From Crocodylus rhombifer (Eukaryota > Chordata > Crocodylia > Crocodylidae): a stretch of 64,000 nt of DNA. Made by a program: the position numbers and the translations under genes. Numbering within the stretch: position 1 is the stretch's first letter; each line of letters starts with the position of its first letter. Where the stretch lies: the NCBI GenBank assembly GCA_038503035.1, contig JAVSML010020389.1, positions 186,001 to 250,000 on the forward strand. Reading direction: 5' to 3'. The notes below the pieces were generated by a model. That model did no database searches and was not told the origin of the DNA. It saw nothing but the letters and a program-made list of their open reading frames with translations. This document shows, one piece after another, positions 12,873-24,224 of the stretch.

Positions 12873-13545
12873 GTGCACACACCCACGGGAGGCCTCAAAC
12901 GCCTCTACACAAACGCTCGTAGCATGGGCAACAAGCAGGAGGAGCTCACCCTCCTGCCGGCTGACACCAGCCCGGACATAGTGGGGATCACTGACACGTG
13001 GTGGGACGCAACGCATGACCGGGCGGTGAATGTCCAGGGCTATGGGCTGTACAGGAGGGACAGGACAGGAAAGAGGGGTGGGGGTGTGGCGCGCTATATT
13101 AAGGAGGAATACACATCCTCATTAATTAGCAAGGAGCCAGGGGAAGGGCACTCTGAAGTGCTTTGGGTTAGAGTACAAGGCAGTCGAGGGGAAAGGGACT
13201 TAACAGTGGGGGTCTACTACAGACCCCCCAACCAGGGAGAGGAGCTTGACCAGGATTTCCTGGGCCAGCTCACAGAGGCGGTGAAGGCTAAGGATGTGGT
13301 GGTCATGCAGGACCTGAATTTCCCGGACATCTGCTGGGAGGAGCAGTCAGCCAGGTCTGACCGCTCACGCAGGGTCTTGGCCAGAGTGCAGGACCTCCAT
13401 CTAACCCAGGGGGTGCCCAGCCCCCCCAGGGAGACACCTTGTTGGACCTGGTGCTGGCCATGGGAGGTGACCTGGTGAGCGGGGGCTCGACCACCCGGGC
13501 GACAGCGATCATCACCTGCTGGGAGTCACCATCCAGCGCAAGGTG
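12873..13545 (+). pseudogene. CR1 ORF2 endonuclease (frameshifted)
   Basis: The N-terminal part of a CR1 ORF2, an APE-like endonuclease that nicks target DNA for target-primed reverse transcription. Visible landmarks in the first frame are YTNARSMGNKQEEL (residues 12-25), ITDTWW (39-44), LWVRV (97-101), VGVYYRPP (112-119) and QDLNFPDICW (146-155). The usual ITETWW glutamate reads Asp and the usual GDFN reads QDLN, so key sites are altered. The frame then shifts near 13425 (DTLLDLVLAMGGDLV) and again near 13495, where DSDHHLLGV carries the catalytic SDH motif. No intact protein can be made. The open frame upstream of YTNARS is probably not natural; CR1 ORF2 would normally begin close to it. 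Confidence 0.9.
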
Positions 13546-15610
13546 GCAAAGGCCTGCAGTAAGGCGGCGGCCCTAGATTTCAGGAGGGCAGACTTCAGCG
13601 AGCTAAGGAGGATAGTTGGGGAAGCGCTGAGGTCCCGGGGGGGAAGGGGAGCCGGGTGGCCAAGGAGAGTGGTCGCTCCTTAAGGAGACGATCCTCCAAG
13701 CCCAAAGGGAGGTAATCCCAACGGGGATCAAAGGGAGCAGGAGAGCACACAAGCCTCCGTGGCTCACCAAAAGCATCTGGGAACGTCTCCTTGCTAAAAA
13801 GGAGGCTTACACCCAATGGAGAGAAGGGGTCATCACCAGGGAGGACTATTCTGCAGTTGCTCGGGGATGTAGGGGGGCAGTCAGGAAGGCCAAGGCAGAG
13901 ATGGGACTGGGGCTAGCTTCCCAGATTAAGGACAATAAGAAGTCCTTCTTTAAATACGTAGGGGGTAAAAAGAAGGTCCCGGGTAATGTGGGGCCCTTGC
14001 AGGACGCGTTGGGAAACTTGGTCGTCACACCAGACGGCAAAGCTAACATGTTCAACGATTTCTTTGCCTCCGTCTTCCTAAGTAGGGACCAGAACAGCCA
14101 CCTCCCTGCTGGGCCCCCTCAGGCCCCGGGGGAGGCACACCTGGGCCACGGGTTAGCGAGGATTTAGTTAGGGAGCTTCTGGAGGGGCTGGACATATTCA
14201 GGTCAGCCGGCCCGGATGATCTCCACCCTAGAGTACTAAAGGAACTGGCCGAGGTCATGGCGGGACCCTGGCGCGGGTTTACGAGTGCTCGTGGTGCTCT
14301 GGTGAGGTACCGGAGGACTGGAAGAGGCCAACGTGGTCCTCATCTTCAAAAAAGGCAGGAAGGAGGACCCGGGAAACTATAGGCTGGTTAGTCTCCCCTC
14401 GATCCTAGGCAAGCTGTTTGAGAAAATTATGCTGGCACACATCCAGGAGGGGCCAGCAGGAGACTGCATGCTTGGGGGCAACCAGCACGGGTTCATCAGG
14501 GGCAGGTCCTGTCAGACCAACCTGGCGGCCTTCATGATCAGATCACCAGATCGTTAGACGCAGGGGGAGCAGTGGACATCTGTCTCTCACCCCGTTATCA
14601 TTCAGAAACTGGGGGCTGTGGTGTAGACACCCACACAGTCACATGGGTCGCCAGCTGGCTGGAGGGCCGCACCCAGAGGGTGGTAGTGGACAGGTCCTTC
14701 TCAACCCGGAAGGACGCGGGCAGTGGGGTCCTGCAGGGCTCGGTCCTCGGGCCCGCACTGTTCAACATCTTCATCAGCAACTTGGACGAGGGGGTGAAAA
14801 GCACCTGTCCAAATTTGCTGATGACACTAAGATGTGGGGGGATGTGGGCACACTGGAAGGATGCAACAGGCTACAATCAGACCTGGACAGGTTACAAGGA
14901 TGGGCGGACGTGAATAGGATGGGTTTCAACAGACAAGTGCAAGGTGCTGCACCTGGGGAGGAACAACCGGCACCATACCTACAGGCTGGGGAACTCTCTT
15001 ATCAGCACGGAGGCGGAAAAGGATCTGGGGGTCATCATTGACTCCAAGATGAACGCGGGCCGGCAGTGTGGGGAGACGGTCAGGAAGGCCAACCGCACCT
15101 TGTCCTGCATCCACAGGTGCATCTCGAGCAGGTCCAGGGAGGTGACCCTCCCCCTCCATGCGGCACTGGTCAGGCCGCAGCTGGAGTCCTGCGTCCAGTT
15201 CTGGGCGCCGCACTTCAGGCGGGATGTGGACAGCATGGAGAGGGTCCAGAGGAGGCCACCCGCATGGTCAGGGGCAGCAGGGCAGGCCCCACGAGGAGAG
15301 GCGACGGGACCTGAACCTGTTCAGCCTCCACAAGAGATGGCTGAGGGGGGACCTGGTGGCCTGTTACAAACTAGTCAGGGGGGACCAGCAGGTACTGGGG
15401 GAGTCCCTGTTCCCCCAAGCACCGCCAGGAGTGACCAGGAATAACGGGCACAAGCTGGCAAAGGGGAGATTTAGGCTAGACATCAGGAGGTGCGACTTCA
15501 CAGTCAGGGCGGCTAGGGTCTGGGACCAGCTGCCAAGAGAAGTGGTGCAGGCTCCTACCCGGGGGGTGTTTAAGAGGAGGTTAGATGCACATCTTGCTGG
15601 GGTCGTTTGA
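13546..15610 (+). pseudogene. CR1 ORF2 linker and reverse transcriptase (broken)
   Basis: Continuation of ORF2. The linker shows VRKAKAEMGLGL and KDNKKSFFKYVGGKKK near 13890-13970 and MFNDFFASVF near 14050. Reverse transcriptase motifs follow: LIFKKGRKEDPGNYR near 14337, GNQHGFIRGRSCQTNL near 14478, VASWLEGRTQRVVVD near 14645, GSVLGPALFNIFI near 14739 and KFADDTKMWGD near 14813, the last being the catalytic ADD box. The first catalytic box (usual CR1 AFDTVPH) is missing: near 14585 the frame jumps from DICLS to GVDTHTVTW, consistent with a small deletion. The C-terminal CR1 domain (EKDLGVIIDSKMN, LESCVQFWAPHFRRD, RVWDQLPREVV) ends at a stop at 15608-15610. At least four frame changes make it non-functional. 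Confidence 0.9.
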
Positions 15611-15697
15611 CCCCAGTACTCTTTCCTGCCTATGGCACGGGGCCGGACTGGATGATCTGCTCAGGTCCCTTCTGACCCTAGAAACTATGAAACTATG

Positions 15698-17134
15698 TTC
15701 TCCTCTCTCGCTCGTGCTAGGAGACCTTGTTTTTTGTTTTCTTCCTTACACGACCAGTCCCTTTCTCATCTCCTCCGTTCTCCACCCACTCTCCAAGCTG
15801 TGGCCTTAAAGCATCGGTTTGCTGAGGGGGCTTTCTCCGGGCAACAATGCTTCTTTCTATTCGCGTGGATAAAGACTTAAAACAAACAAAAAAGCCAGCT
15901 TTATCCACCAGTCTCCATGCAGTCCCCCCAAACCGGACAGAATCCAAAATGCATGAGACGCATCATGGATGGCAGTGTGTTGAATACCAAAGGCTAAATC
16001 TGCAAGGACAGAAGGACTCTGTACCAACGCCTCTGGATCTCGGCCAACAGACGTACTCTTTTACGCCTACTTACAGCAAATAGTACTTCGTTTCTGGTTC
16101 AGCCCTGTGGAAAAATCAGCAGGGCTGTCTGCAGAGTAAAGCACTACGTGACATAAGGAGGGCAGAATAGATCCTTTATTACCTTGGTGTTTCAGGATGG
16201 AGCCTCCTGGCCCGCAGAGGTGAGCTGAAAACTGAACACAGGTCTGACAGTCTATCATTACAGAAATGTCTCCAGAAAGAAAGCTCTGCTACTTCAGCTC
16301 TTCCCAGGGCCGGACTGGACAACACTTGACTTAACCGCCTGAGATGGGGCCTGCCCACAGACACCCAGGGGAATTTCACACTTACAGCCTCTTGCTGCAC
16401 CTGTAACCACTCTCCAAGCTCCACACCTGAAGCTTTCATGTCCCGATTCCTCAGGCATTTTGCCCATGGCAGGAGGACGTTGAATGAGGAGAAAGCACTT
16501 TTGCTGCAAACACCTTTCCGATCTAAACTGTGCAACTCCATACAACCTGCAAGCTCTCCCACCGCGAGCCAGGAAGGAGCAAGAAGGCCCAGCCAACGGC
16601 AGCTGTTGATCAAAGCCACGTCCTGCCCAGGAGGAGAGCCCAAGGAGTGTGCACGGCCGTCTCAGAGGTGCTGCACAGTCTCTGCGCGCTCCTGCGCTCA
16701 CCATCAACTAAAAAGCTCCCATCAGCTGCAACGTGCAAACAGGCTCTTGGAGGTGGTCCAGTGACCCCTGGCAGAGCTGGACCCACTGGATCCTTGCACT
16801 TTCTGGACACAAGAAGAATAAGGACCAGCACATAATGGGGTGGGAAAGCAGGGAGGAGCCTGGATGCAGTTTACAGCTGCTAGAATAAAAATTTACCACG
16901 GAGGATGTTTTACCAAGGCGTTGCGAGCCATCAGGGTGGCAGCCGCGGTGACAAAGCACCCCATTAAACTGCACCTACACGTCGGTCCAGTGCACGCGGT
17001 GCTGCACCTTTGGTCCTGTGCATAGGGCGCGCAGAAGCGCCACTGCCCCAGACGTCCCCTCGGCAGCGCTGAAATGGTTAAGGTCGCAGCGTAGCGCCAC
17101 TATGTAAAGGAGAAATTTCCCTGTCCTTGCCTAA
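15698..17134. other. No gene recognised
   Basis: Moderate-GC single-copy DNA. Several overlapping open frames of 100-150 codons on both strands at 16.18-16.84 kb have no domain or compositional support and are taken as chance frames. Confidence 0.4.
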
Positions 17135-17425
17135 GTGAATGGCTGGGATTAAACTGACAGCCCACCTTAGTGATGGTGGAATAATTGGTTGTTCAGCTCT
17201 GTCCTTGTCAGAGCGCTGACAGTTCTGCAGATGTCCTGCTCGGCTCTCCAAAGGTTAGCCTCAGCTGGAGCTGGTGTTCATTAATCATTCCTCCCTGACA
17301 GGACTCAGAGCAGCCCACATCTGCCACTCTGTCCCCCTCAATCCCTGTCGCACCCAGCTTGTGTGTAATCACTGCTGTTGTTCTTAAGAGGATACTTGAT
17401 AAGGGAATATGCATTTAACTGAAAG
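17135..17425. promoter_or_regulatory. Candidate distal enhancer (motif cluster)
   Basis: This stretch looks unlike decayed repeat DNA. It carries GGGATTAAACTG (bicoid/Otx-type GGATTA), GGAATAATTGG, TTAATCATT near 17281, GTGTAATCACTG near 17362 and AATATGCATTTAA near 17406. Such dense homeodomain/POU-type words are typical of conserved non-coding elements near developmental genes. Conservation itself cannot be seen from one sequence, so this is inference. Confidence 0.25.
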
Positions 17426-20400
17426 GCATACAGTCTCAACTGCCCCTTTGGTCATTCACTGCAGCAGAGCTCTGATCATTAGGCATTTGCTTTCTTTGTC
17501 CAAGCCTTGCCAGTGCAAATGCATCCAGCTGCACGCGGGGTACGCGGGACAGGCACAGTACTGTGGTTCTTTGGACTGTACTCCTCCGGTAGCATTTTAG
17601 AGACAAAGATACAACCACATGGAAGACGCCCGCCTATGGCAAGATAACAGAGACCAAATGACTAGCTAGGACATGCAAACTGATCCAAGTGCGGTGAGAG
17701 TGGAACAAGCCTTCGAGCAACTCTTGCACCGAGCAGCCTGGGAGTGCGAGGGAGCCCAGTGCACAGCTGTGCCTGGTCCTGATCCAGACCCAGCCAGGCC
17801 CTGCGCTGGGAGCGCTGGCCCAGTGCGGGAAGGCACTTTGTGGGGGTGCTCCAGCAACCTAAACACTTTCCAAGAAATCCCGTCTTGGGCGCTGCTTCAG
17901 AGTGCAGCACCCAACAGGCCAGACAGCTGCTGTGTTTAGGCAGCCTGGCTCTCTTTTAGAGACATGCAGCAGCTACAGCTACTGCATGATGCCCACCCAG
18001 TCTCCACAACCTACTCCAGTCTCTGAACCTTGTAAGCAAAATATGTCAAGATGAAAAAAAAGGAGGTAACTGAGTCTGACCCATGCCTTTTTTCTTCTAG
18101 AAAGGGGCTTGCAAGAGCAGCCCACGAGTCTGCATGGGATAAATGGCAGACAGAGGATGAAAATGAACCCATTTGTGCAAACCAGAGCAAATGCACACCC
18201 TAACAAAGAAAACATGTTAGATTGAAAAAATAAACTATTCATTCAGGATTAAAGTTTTCTACAGCAGGACTAAGACAAAGGTGTTCTGCAAGTCTCCCGA
18301 TTTGATTAAAAGAAACATCAGCACAGAGTGCCCCTGTATTGCATTCCATTACACACAGTTTAAGAAATTCAATTATTACCCGTTTCACAATGTTACTACA
18401 AGATTGTCTGCTGGGCTTCAGAGCCACCGGCCTCACTTTGGGTGTTGCTGTTAATATGTGAGCAATGCAAGAGTCATCATTTCAAATAATTGATTATCTG
18501 TCTAGTCCACAAAGTTTAAAAAGGAACAAACAAGGACACTAAGTGATTAGCATTCCACTTTTAATTTGCAAATCCTGTCTTCCTTGCTGAAGATCCAAAT
18601 GCCCCAGGCTCCAGCCCACACATGCACGGATGCCAAAGAGCTTGGTAGTAGGAAGAGAGTACTGCCGAAACACGGACCCAACAGAGCAGATTTAAAGTGA
18701 CCAGTAAATTAAATCACCAAAAGCAGCAACGCCTTTTCCCTGAGGTTATGGAGATGGACGGTGGGAATGTGCTGTGGGCTAGCGCCAGGGACGTGGAGCC
18801 TCTCCCTGTGGTCAACTGACTCCAATGGCTTGCAGGCATGGAAAGGTCTCCGCTGATCCCAGCGGATGCTGGATTCATATCTGAAGAGTAAAATCCAGTC
18901 CACATTAGTGGACACAAAACCAGCCCTTTTGGAGGAATCCAGCCCACCAAATCCAGTCAAGCTGCCACGTGGTGCATGGGGACGACAGCCAGATTGTTGC
19001 AGTGGAAACGAGAGGCAACGTTGCTCAGCTGGTCTCACATGTTTGTGGGGCAGGTTAGACATGGTCAGAGAGCTGGTTTCAACAGGGTTGGGGATTCATG
19101 GCAGGCTGAATCCATCCAAAAGCAGCAGCAGATTTGCACTTGGACTTCCCTGCTCTGCGGTTTGTGAACTCCACAGAGCACACCTCTCACATTTCAGCCT
19201 CTTCACTGTACTCAAATCAAGCTCAAACCCCCCACCCCAGCCAAATAACCTCCCTCCAAAGGCCCAGGTGCGAGGAAAGGTATTCAAGAGCAACAGGACA
19301 CAATGGCTTTCAAAGCAAAATGAGCCTCTAGTTCAGTAAAACTTTATCAAGAGCCTCCCAGTCCCAATATTGGGCAAAGCTCCGAAGGCTCGTCCCAGAA
19401 AAGCTGCCCTTGCTCTGGGAGATGAGGAAGGCTGGGCCAGGTCAACGAAAAACAAAAGTGGCACATGAAAATATACAGGATGGAGGGGAAGATGGTGATG
19501 TAAGACAGTGGAGAATAAATAAAAATTAAGGGAGGAGGAAAAAGAGAGCTCTCTCTTTATCATCAGTTCTGGGGAAGAGGCCGGCCTTGCTGATCTCCTG
19601 TCAGACAGAGCCACCCCCCCAGCCTGGTTGCAGGCACAGGGACAAGAGGGCTGGGAGTCAGCCCACCACGTTTCTTTTTGAGGGAGACAGAAACCTTCTG
19701 GACAGGGACTTCCCATACATCTGCCAGTCCCAGCCCCATAGTTGTGGGCCCCTGGCAAAGATGTGGAGTTTCCACAGGCTCTTTGTCATTGCACACTCAA
19801 CCCAGCACACTCCAGTTGTGCATGCCAGGCCTGAATAGACAGATCAGGGGCACGTGCATATTCCAGATGTGAAGCTGGTGTCACGTTGCCCAGTGTCAGC
19901 ACAAATCAAACGTTCGCAGGCGAGTTAGCATACCGAAAATGAGGGTTCAGAGGTTCCAGGGGAATTGCTGATGCACACATCGCTGCGTTACCCTGAATAG
20001 TCCCTGTATAACATTAGTTATCGCCCTTCTGGAATGCTAAACAGGTTAAATCAGGCCTGGGAAAGCAGTTTAGCAAGACATTGGTTTGGGCACCAACTAT
20101 TACAGCCCACTCGGTCTGCGCACCAGCTCCAACTTTCAGGAGTAAAATGAAAGTGTCAACTCCGCAAATGTGCAGAATACTAAAGACTTGCCATCAAGAG
20201 GAGACTTCTTAGCACTGCTTAGTCCGAAACGTAATATGGCAGCTGTACGTTTAAATTACACATACGAATGCTAAGGAGCAAGAGTGATAAAACACTATGT
20301 TAATCACTCTTCTGGATTGCAAAGACGCATAAGAGAGACAGAGCAATTGTCATCAGGAGAATTATTGTGACAGGAAGGTGCGGTGGGGAGGCATCGGGAT

Positions 20401-20559
20401 CGGTTCAGACCCAACAATTACAGGCCAGTCAATTCAGCCGCGCGGCGCCGACCGATAGAAATGAAATGAGTGTTCCCTGCTCATCTAAGCCCCATTTTCA
20501 CTGATTCCAGAGGATGACAAAAAAGTAAATTGTGAGGCTGGCTGGGAAGCTTTAGTACT
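17426..20559. other. No gene recognised
   Basis: Single-copy DNA of mixed composition with short overlapping open frames only. No repeat, exon or RNA gene that I can support. Confidence 0.4.
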
Positions 20560-20720
20560 TAGTCTTTTATATAAAAAACGTAAAGGTGATGAATTAGGCA
20601 AATTGGTTAATGTCAAGTCGCATCTGTCAACATGATTCAGGACCTGCAACGAGTAATAGTAATAGGGGAATGGCTGTTATTTTGAGCAACCAAATTAACA
20701 TGATCGGAGCAGACAAAGGC
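20560..20720. promoter_or_regulatory. Candidate distal enhancer (motif cluster)
   Basis: AT-rich and non-repetitive, with GATGAATTAGG, a MEIS-type CTGTCA at 20624-20629 followed directly by ACATGATT (PBX-like), TAATAGTAAT and CAAATTAACATG. The combination resembles vertebrate conserved non-coding DNA. No conservation data are available here. Confidence 0.22.
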
Positions 20721-22489
20721 AGAAGCACCCTCCACGTTCACGCACAGACGGCTGCTTCTGGGGAATCTTGGTTTAGCGCCACCAGGCCGAGCTCCACTGC
20801 TTCGGCTACTGCGAAGGGTAGGAGACAAACCTGCTGGTCAGGGGAAGAGGCCCGCGTCTTGCCAAAAAGCTGCCTACCCAGTTAATCAACTATTATTGTG
20901 CTCTATTAATAATTTAGGACCCAAAGACCCACTGCACACATGGGGCTCAAAACCCATGCAAAGACGTGGTCTGAATTTCAGAGACACAAGCACAGTAAGG
21001 GCTGTAGGAGGAAAAAATACCTACAAATGAACATTTGGAGCCCCAGCCCTGCATGTTAGTTATACTCACGTTATGGATTTGTGTTTGTGCCCACGAGCCC
21101 GTGGGTTGGGGAACAAAAAAAAGGCAACCCTTGCCCTGGGTAACTAGACACGGACATGCTCGCCTGTGCCCCTGGCCTAAGCAAACGTGGCGGCAGAGCT
21201 GCAATAAAGCGTGTTGGGTCACCGCTCTTTGCATTTGGTATCAGACAGATGGTAGCAGCCAGACTCAGTCTGGACCAGGACTTCACTGCACTTATTTGAG
21301 CAGCCAGTCTAGGTTACCCAATACCACCACCCTCCACCTTCCAGCCAAAGGTGGACCACACAAATATCACCCGAGATGTACTGGGGAGTCTCACAAACAC
21401 TTTGTTGAGTGCGTCTTTGGGAGATGGAGCAAATCTAGCACCCAGAGCAGCAGATCAAGAGCTCAGACTCCATCCTTTCCCTGCCACTTTAATTGCCTTT
21501 GCTGCGTACACCCTTCCCCTCAGTGTCACTCCACAGCGAGAGGACAGTGTTCTGACCTACGCTGCGGCAATTCACTAAATGCCTGTAAAACACGGCTGTT
21601 TCCAGAAGACAGATAGTTGAGATATTTGAAGTATTAATTAATTATTATTATTATTATTGTGCTCCCTCTGCTGGCTCTCGGGACACTGTGACTAGAAAAC
21701 CATTCCTGATGTCAGCTGTGTTGCCGAGGCACAAAAAACACAGCTTGAAAAGGAAAAGGCCATATTGGCTTAAGCCTTGGGATCGCAATGAGGAGTGGGG
21801 AAAATAATAAAATTAAATCAGGACTTCCCCAAGTTCAGGACAAAGCGCTGCCTGATGTTTAAGGGGATGCTACAAGCAATGGGGAATTCTGCACTGCAGC
21901 ATGACAAAGGCAGGATCCATCCCAACCTGGCTGTATGGTAGGTGTGTGCGTAGATGGATTTAGGATTTGGAAAAGGTGGGTGCAGCTGGTGCGACATCAT
22001 CACATACAGCACAACACATATTTTTCTCCAGTTAAAGTGAACCTAGAAGCTTTACTAATATGCTAGGCAGCTAGCATTATATTATTCAGTTTAAGATCAA
22101 AGCAACAACAAATAACTATTGGGACATGCATTCATTTGCTAGATTATATATAAAGTGTTGTTTTTTTGAAAAACAGACTTGGCAAAAATTCAAAATAGTC
22201 AAAAGATATTGTGTTATTAGCCCTGTAGTCATTAGAGTTAAATGTACATCTCTTATTCAGATTCATAAAACAAAAATGTAGCCTTCCTGAGCATCTTGAC
22301 AGTGTCTCCAACACTTCACTGTCAGTCATTTCTACGCCTGAGTTAATATTATCACCAGAGCTGAGGTTTTTAGCTAGAGCTAAAAGCAGTCTGCAGAGCC
22401 ATGAAGCGGACAAGACACATGACTAGAAATGGCTAACAAATAGCAAAATTGAAGAAAAAAAGGACAGTTTGAATAGTGGAACATCAAGA
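20721..22489. other. No gene recognised; ATT microsatellite
   Basis: A 193-codon open frame at 21035-21616 has no recognisable domain and is treated as chance. An (ATT)n run lies at about 21641-21659. The sequence GAGCCAGCAGAGGGAGC on the minus strand at about 21659-21675 resembles a CTCF core. Confidence 0.4.
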
Positions 22490-23543
22490 TGTCATGGAGC
22501 GGGACCTAGGAGCAGCCATGATCTCTCTCTAGCGCCCCCTGCCGTGCCAAGTAGGCGGATCAGCACCCTCTTACTCGCCTGCCACGTCTTGTTATACGGT
22601 TCTAGAAGGGAGGTTGCCTCTTGTCGCCCTGGACACTGTGCTATGCTTATACTGTCCCCCGTTCCGTAGGGAGTGACCTGGTGCACCCCAGCCTTATGGG
22701 CTATGCGTGCCTCCCACCTCCCCTTTAGCACGCCCCAAGCCTCACAGATGTATCTGACGTTATCTGGTCAGTTTCCTGTATGCGCAGGCACCCCTGGGCT
22801 TGTCCCGCAACCAGCACCCCTCTATCTGCTAGCCCTCTTGGGCCTACTAATTATATCTGCCCCCCTCCTGGGGTCCGCTCAATGTACTCGCCCCTCCTGG
22901 GGCCTCTCCACATACAGACGGTGCCCCCCCACTGGGGCCTGTCCCTCCGTGCACTCGCCCTCTCTGGGCTCCCTATAATCGCGCACTCGCCCTCTCTGGG
23001 CTCGTCTCTATAGTAGCACCCTACCCTGGGCTTCTCTTCCTGTGTGCCCCTTGCTTGGGCCTAACACGAGCCCCTCGGGCTGCTCGCTGGTGCTCCTTGC
23101 AAGTGGGGCTCAGGTGGCCCCAGCCATGCCTGGCCCCCAAAATCCTCTTTGCCCCTTCTCAGGACTGGGGTATTGCACCCCGAACTACAGTGCCCTCACC
23201 GGCACTGTGCACCTTGTCAGGGCTGGGGGTAGTACACCCCTACTACGGTGCCCTCGCGAGCATCGGGGCCTCCCCCCGTGGAGCCCCTCGGGGACTCTTT
23301 CTAATTGGGGCTCAGGGGGCCCTAGCCTTACCTGGCCCCCTTGACCCCTTTCTCTGGGTCCTGCCCCACTAGGGCTTCTACCTATGCCCACGCTGGGCTT
23401 CCTCTCACTAAACGTGCCCTCCCCAGGCTCCTCAATCTGTTCGCCCCTTCTGGGGCCGGGGTCTAGACGCCCCACAATACAGCACCCCTCTCTGGCGCTG
23501 GGAGCACCCCACCTCCCTGGGGAGCTCCTGATGAGGCCTCCTC
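22490..23543. repeat. GC-rich degenerate repeat block ending at an assembly gap
   Basis: About 1 kb of C-rich sequence made of variants of CCTGGGGCC / GCCCTCTCTGGGCTC. Internal copies are visible: a 21-bp identical segment at 22951-22971 and 22983-23003; 38-bp relatives at 23101-23138 and 23303-23340 (both TGGGGCTCAGG...CCTGGCCCCC); and relatives near 23162 and 23220. Several frames stay open only because of base composition. It could be a satellite-like array, part of an LTR or an unplaced GC-rich element; I cannot name it. Confidence 0.6.
22530..22548 (-). promoter_or_regulatory. CTCF-like motif
   Basis: On the minus strand the site reads GGCACGGCAGGGGGCGCTAG, containing the AGGGGGCGCTA core of the vertebrate CTCF motif. 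It stands at the left edge of the GC-rich block. Binding is inference only. Confidence 0.4.
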
Positions 23544-23553
23544 NNNNNNNNNN
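23544..23553. other. Assembly gap (10 N)
   Basis: Ten undetermined bases directly after the GC-rich repeat block. A round-number gap of this size usually marks unknown true length, so distances across it may be wrong. Confidence 0.99.
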
Positions 23554-24081
23554 GATGATAAACTGAAGTCAAGTGACGCCCTTAGCATTGCCTGAATAGA
23601 AGTGCCACTGCCCCTCCCAGGCCGTTGGTTTTAAAGTTTGGGTGGAGCAGGAATCCAAGGGTTGTGCGGGGTGGCTGCATTACTGCACCCCCAGATCCTC
23701 CCCTGGGTGTGCAGCGGAGGCAGCACATCCCACAGGGCAGCAACTCTTATGGCCTCTTAGGAAGGTGCCTGGATGGGCTCCAGGAGACAGTTGGGTGGAG
23801 TGACAAGTCTAGGGGCATAAAGAGCCCCGATGCTGGGGCATGAGGAAAACTTAAAGAAGAGAACCCCGTTCAAAAAGCAATCCCCCAACAGAAAGAAGAC
23901 TTGAGAAAAAACAAACCAAACCAACAACTAAATTTAATGTCTTGTCAGTAATGATGGCAGGTTAGCATCGTTCTGGTGCAAGTCAGCAATGGGTCCTGTA
24001 GACATGTGCTCGAACAACAGGTCCCCTTACCTCAGGTTCTTTCTGTTTCTTTTTTTTGAGGGATATAGGTTTAAGGACATC
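23554..24081. other. No gene recognised
   Basis: Moderate-GC sequence to about 23.85 kb and then A-rich. No repeat family or exon recognised. Confidence 0.4.
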
Positions 24082-24224
24082 GGCAGATGAGGTTCTTTGG
24101 GTAAGTCTGATATATTTTATTAGACCAACTCAAATAGTTGAAAAAAATAGTTAGCAAAGAATAAATTTCCCAACCATCTGAGTTGATCTAATAAAAGGTA
24201 TCAGAAAAAAAAACCTTGTCTGCC
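24082..24224. mobile_element. Palindromic MITE, 'TTTTATTAGACCAACT' family
   Basis: The left arm starts GGCAGATGAGGTTCTTTGGG and contains TGATATATTTTATTAGACCAACT. The right arm, reverse-complemented, reads GGCAGACAAGGTTT and then TGATACCTTTTATTAGATCA. The two arms of about 60 bp are thus inverted copies around a short centre, so the element would fold into a long hairpin. A related copy lies near 43.27 kb. No clear target duplication is visible, so the superfamily is left open. Confidence 0.75.

Larger units (their letters stand above)
12660..15697 (+). mobile_element. CR1 non-LTR retrotransposon, long but inactive copy
   Basis: About 3 kb of a CR1-family LINE. It begins near the inter-ORF motif GGTGGCAGACCTCC / GGGCTTTAAACTGG at about 12688-12720, then runs through an apurinic endonuclease, a linker, reverse transcriptase and the C-terminal CR1 domain. 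It ends with the 3' untranslated segment (CGGACTGGATGATCTGCTCA, GGTCCCTTCTGACCCTAG) and tandem GAAACTATG units at 15681-15697. CR1 elements end in short octamer repeats rather than poly-A, as here. The first ORF is absent or unrecognisable, so the copy is 5'-truncated. GC content is well above its neighbours. The 5' boundary is uncertain by 100 bp or more. Confidence 0.93.

Noticed and set aside
21035..21616. 193-codon open frame
   Set aside because: No domain recognised and overlapping frames on the other strand; expected by chance in 64 kb of moderate-GC DNA.
22469..23566. Several proline-rich frames in the GC-rich block
   Set aside because: They follow from base composition and internal repeats, and one runs through the N gap.
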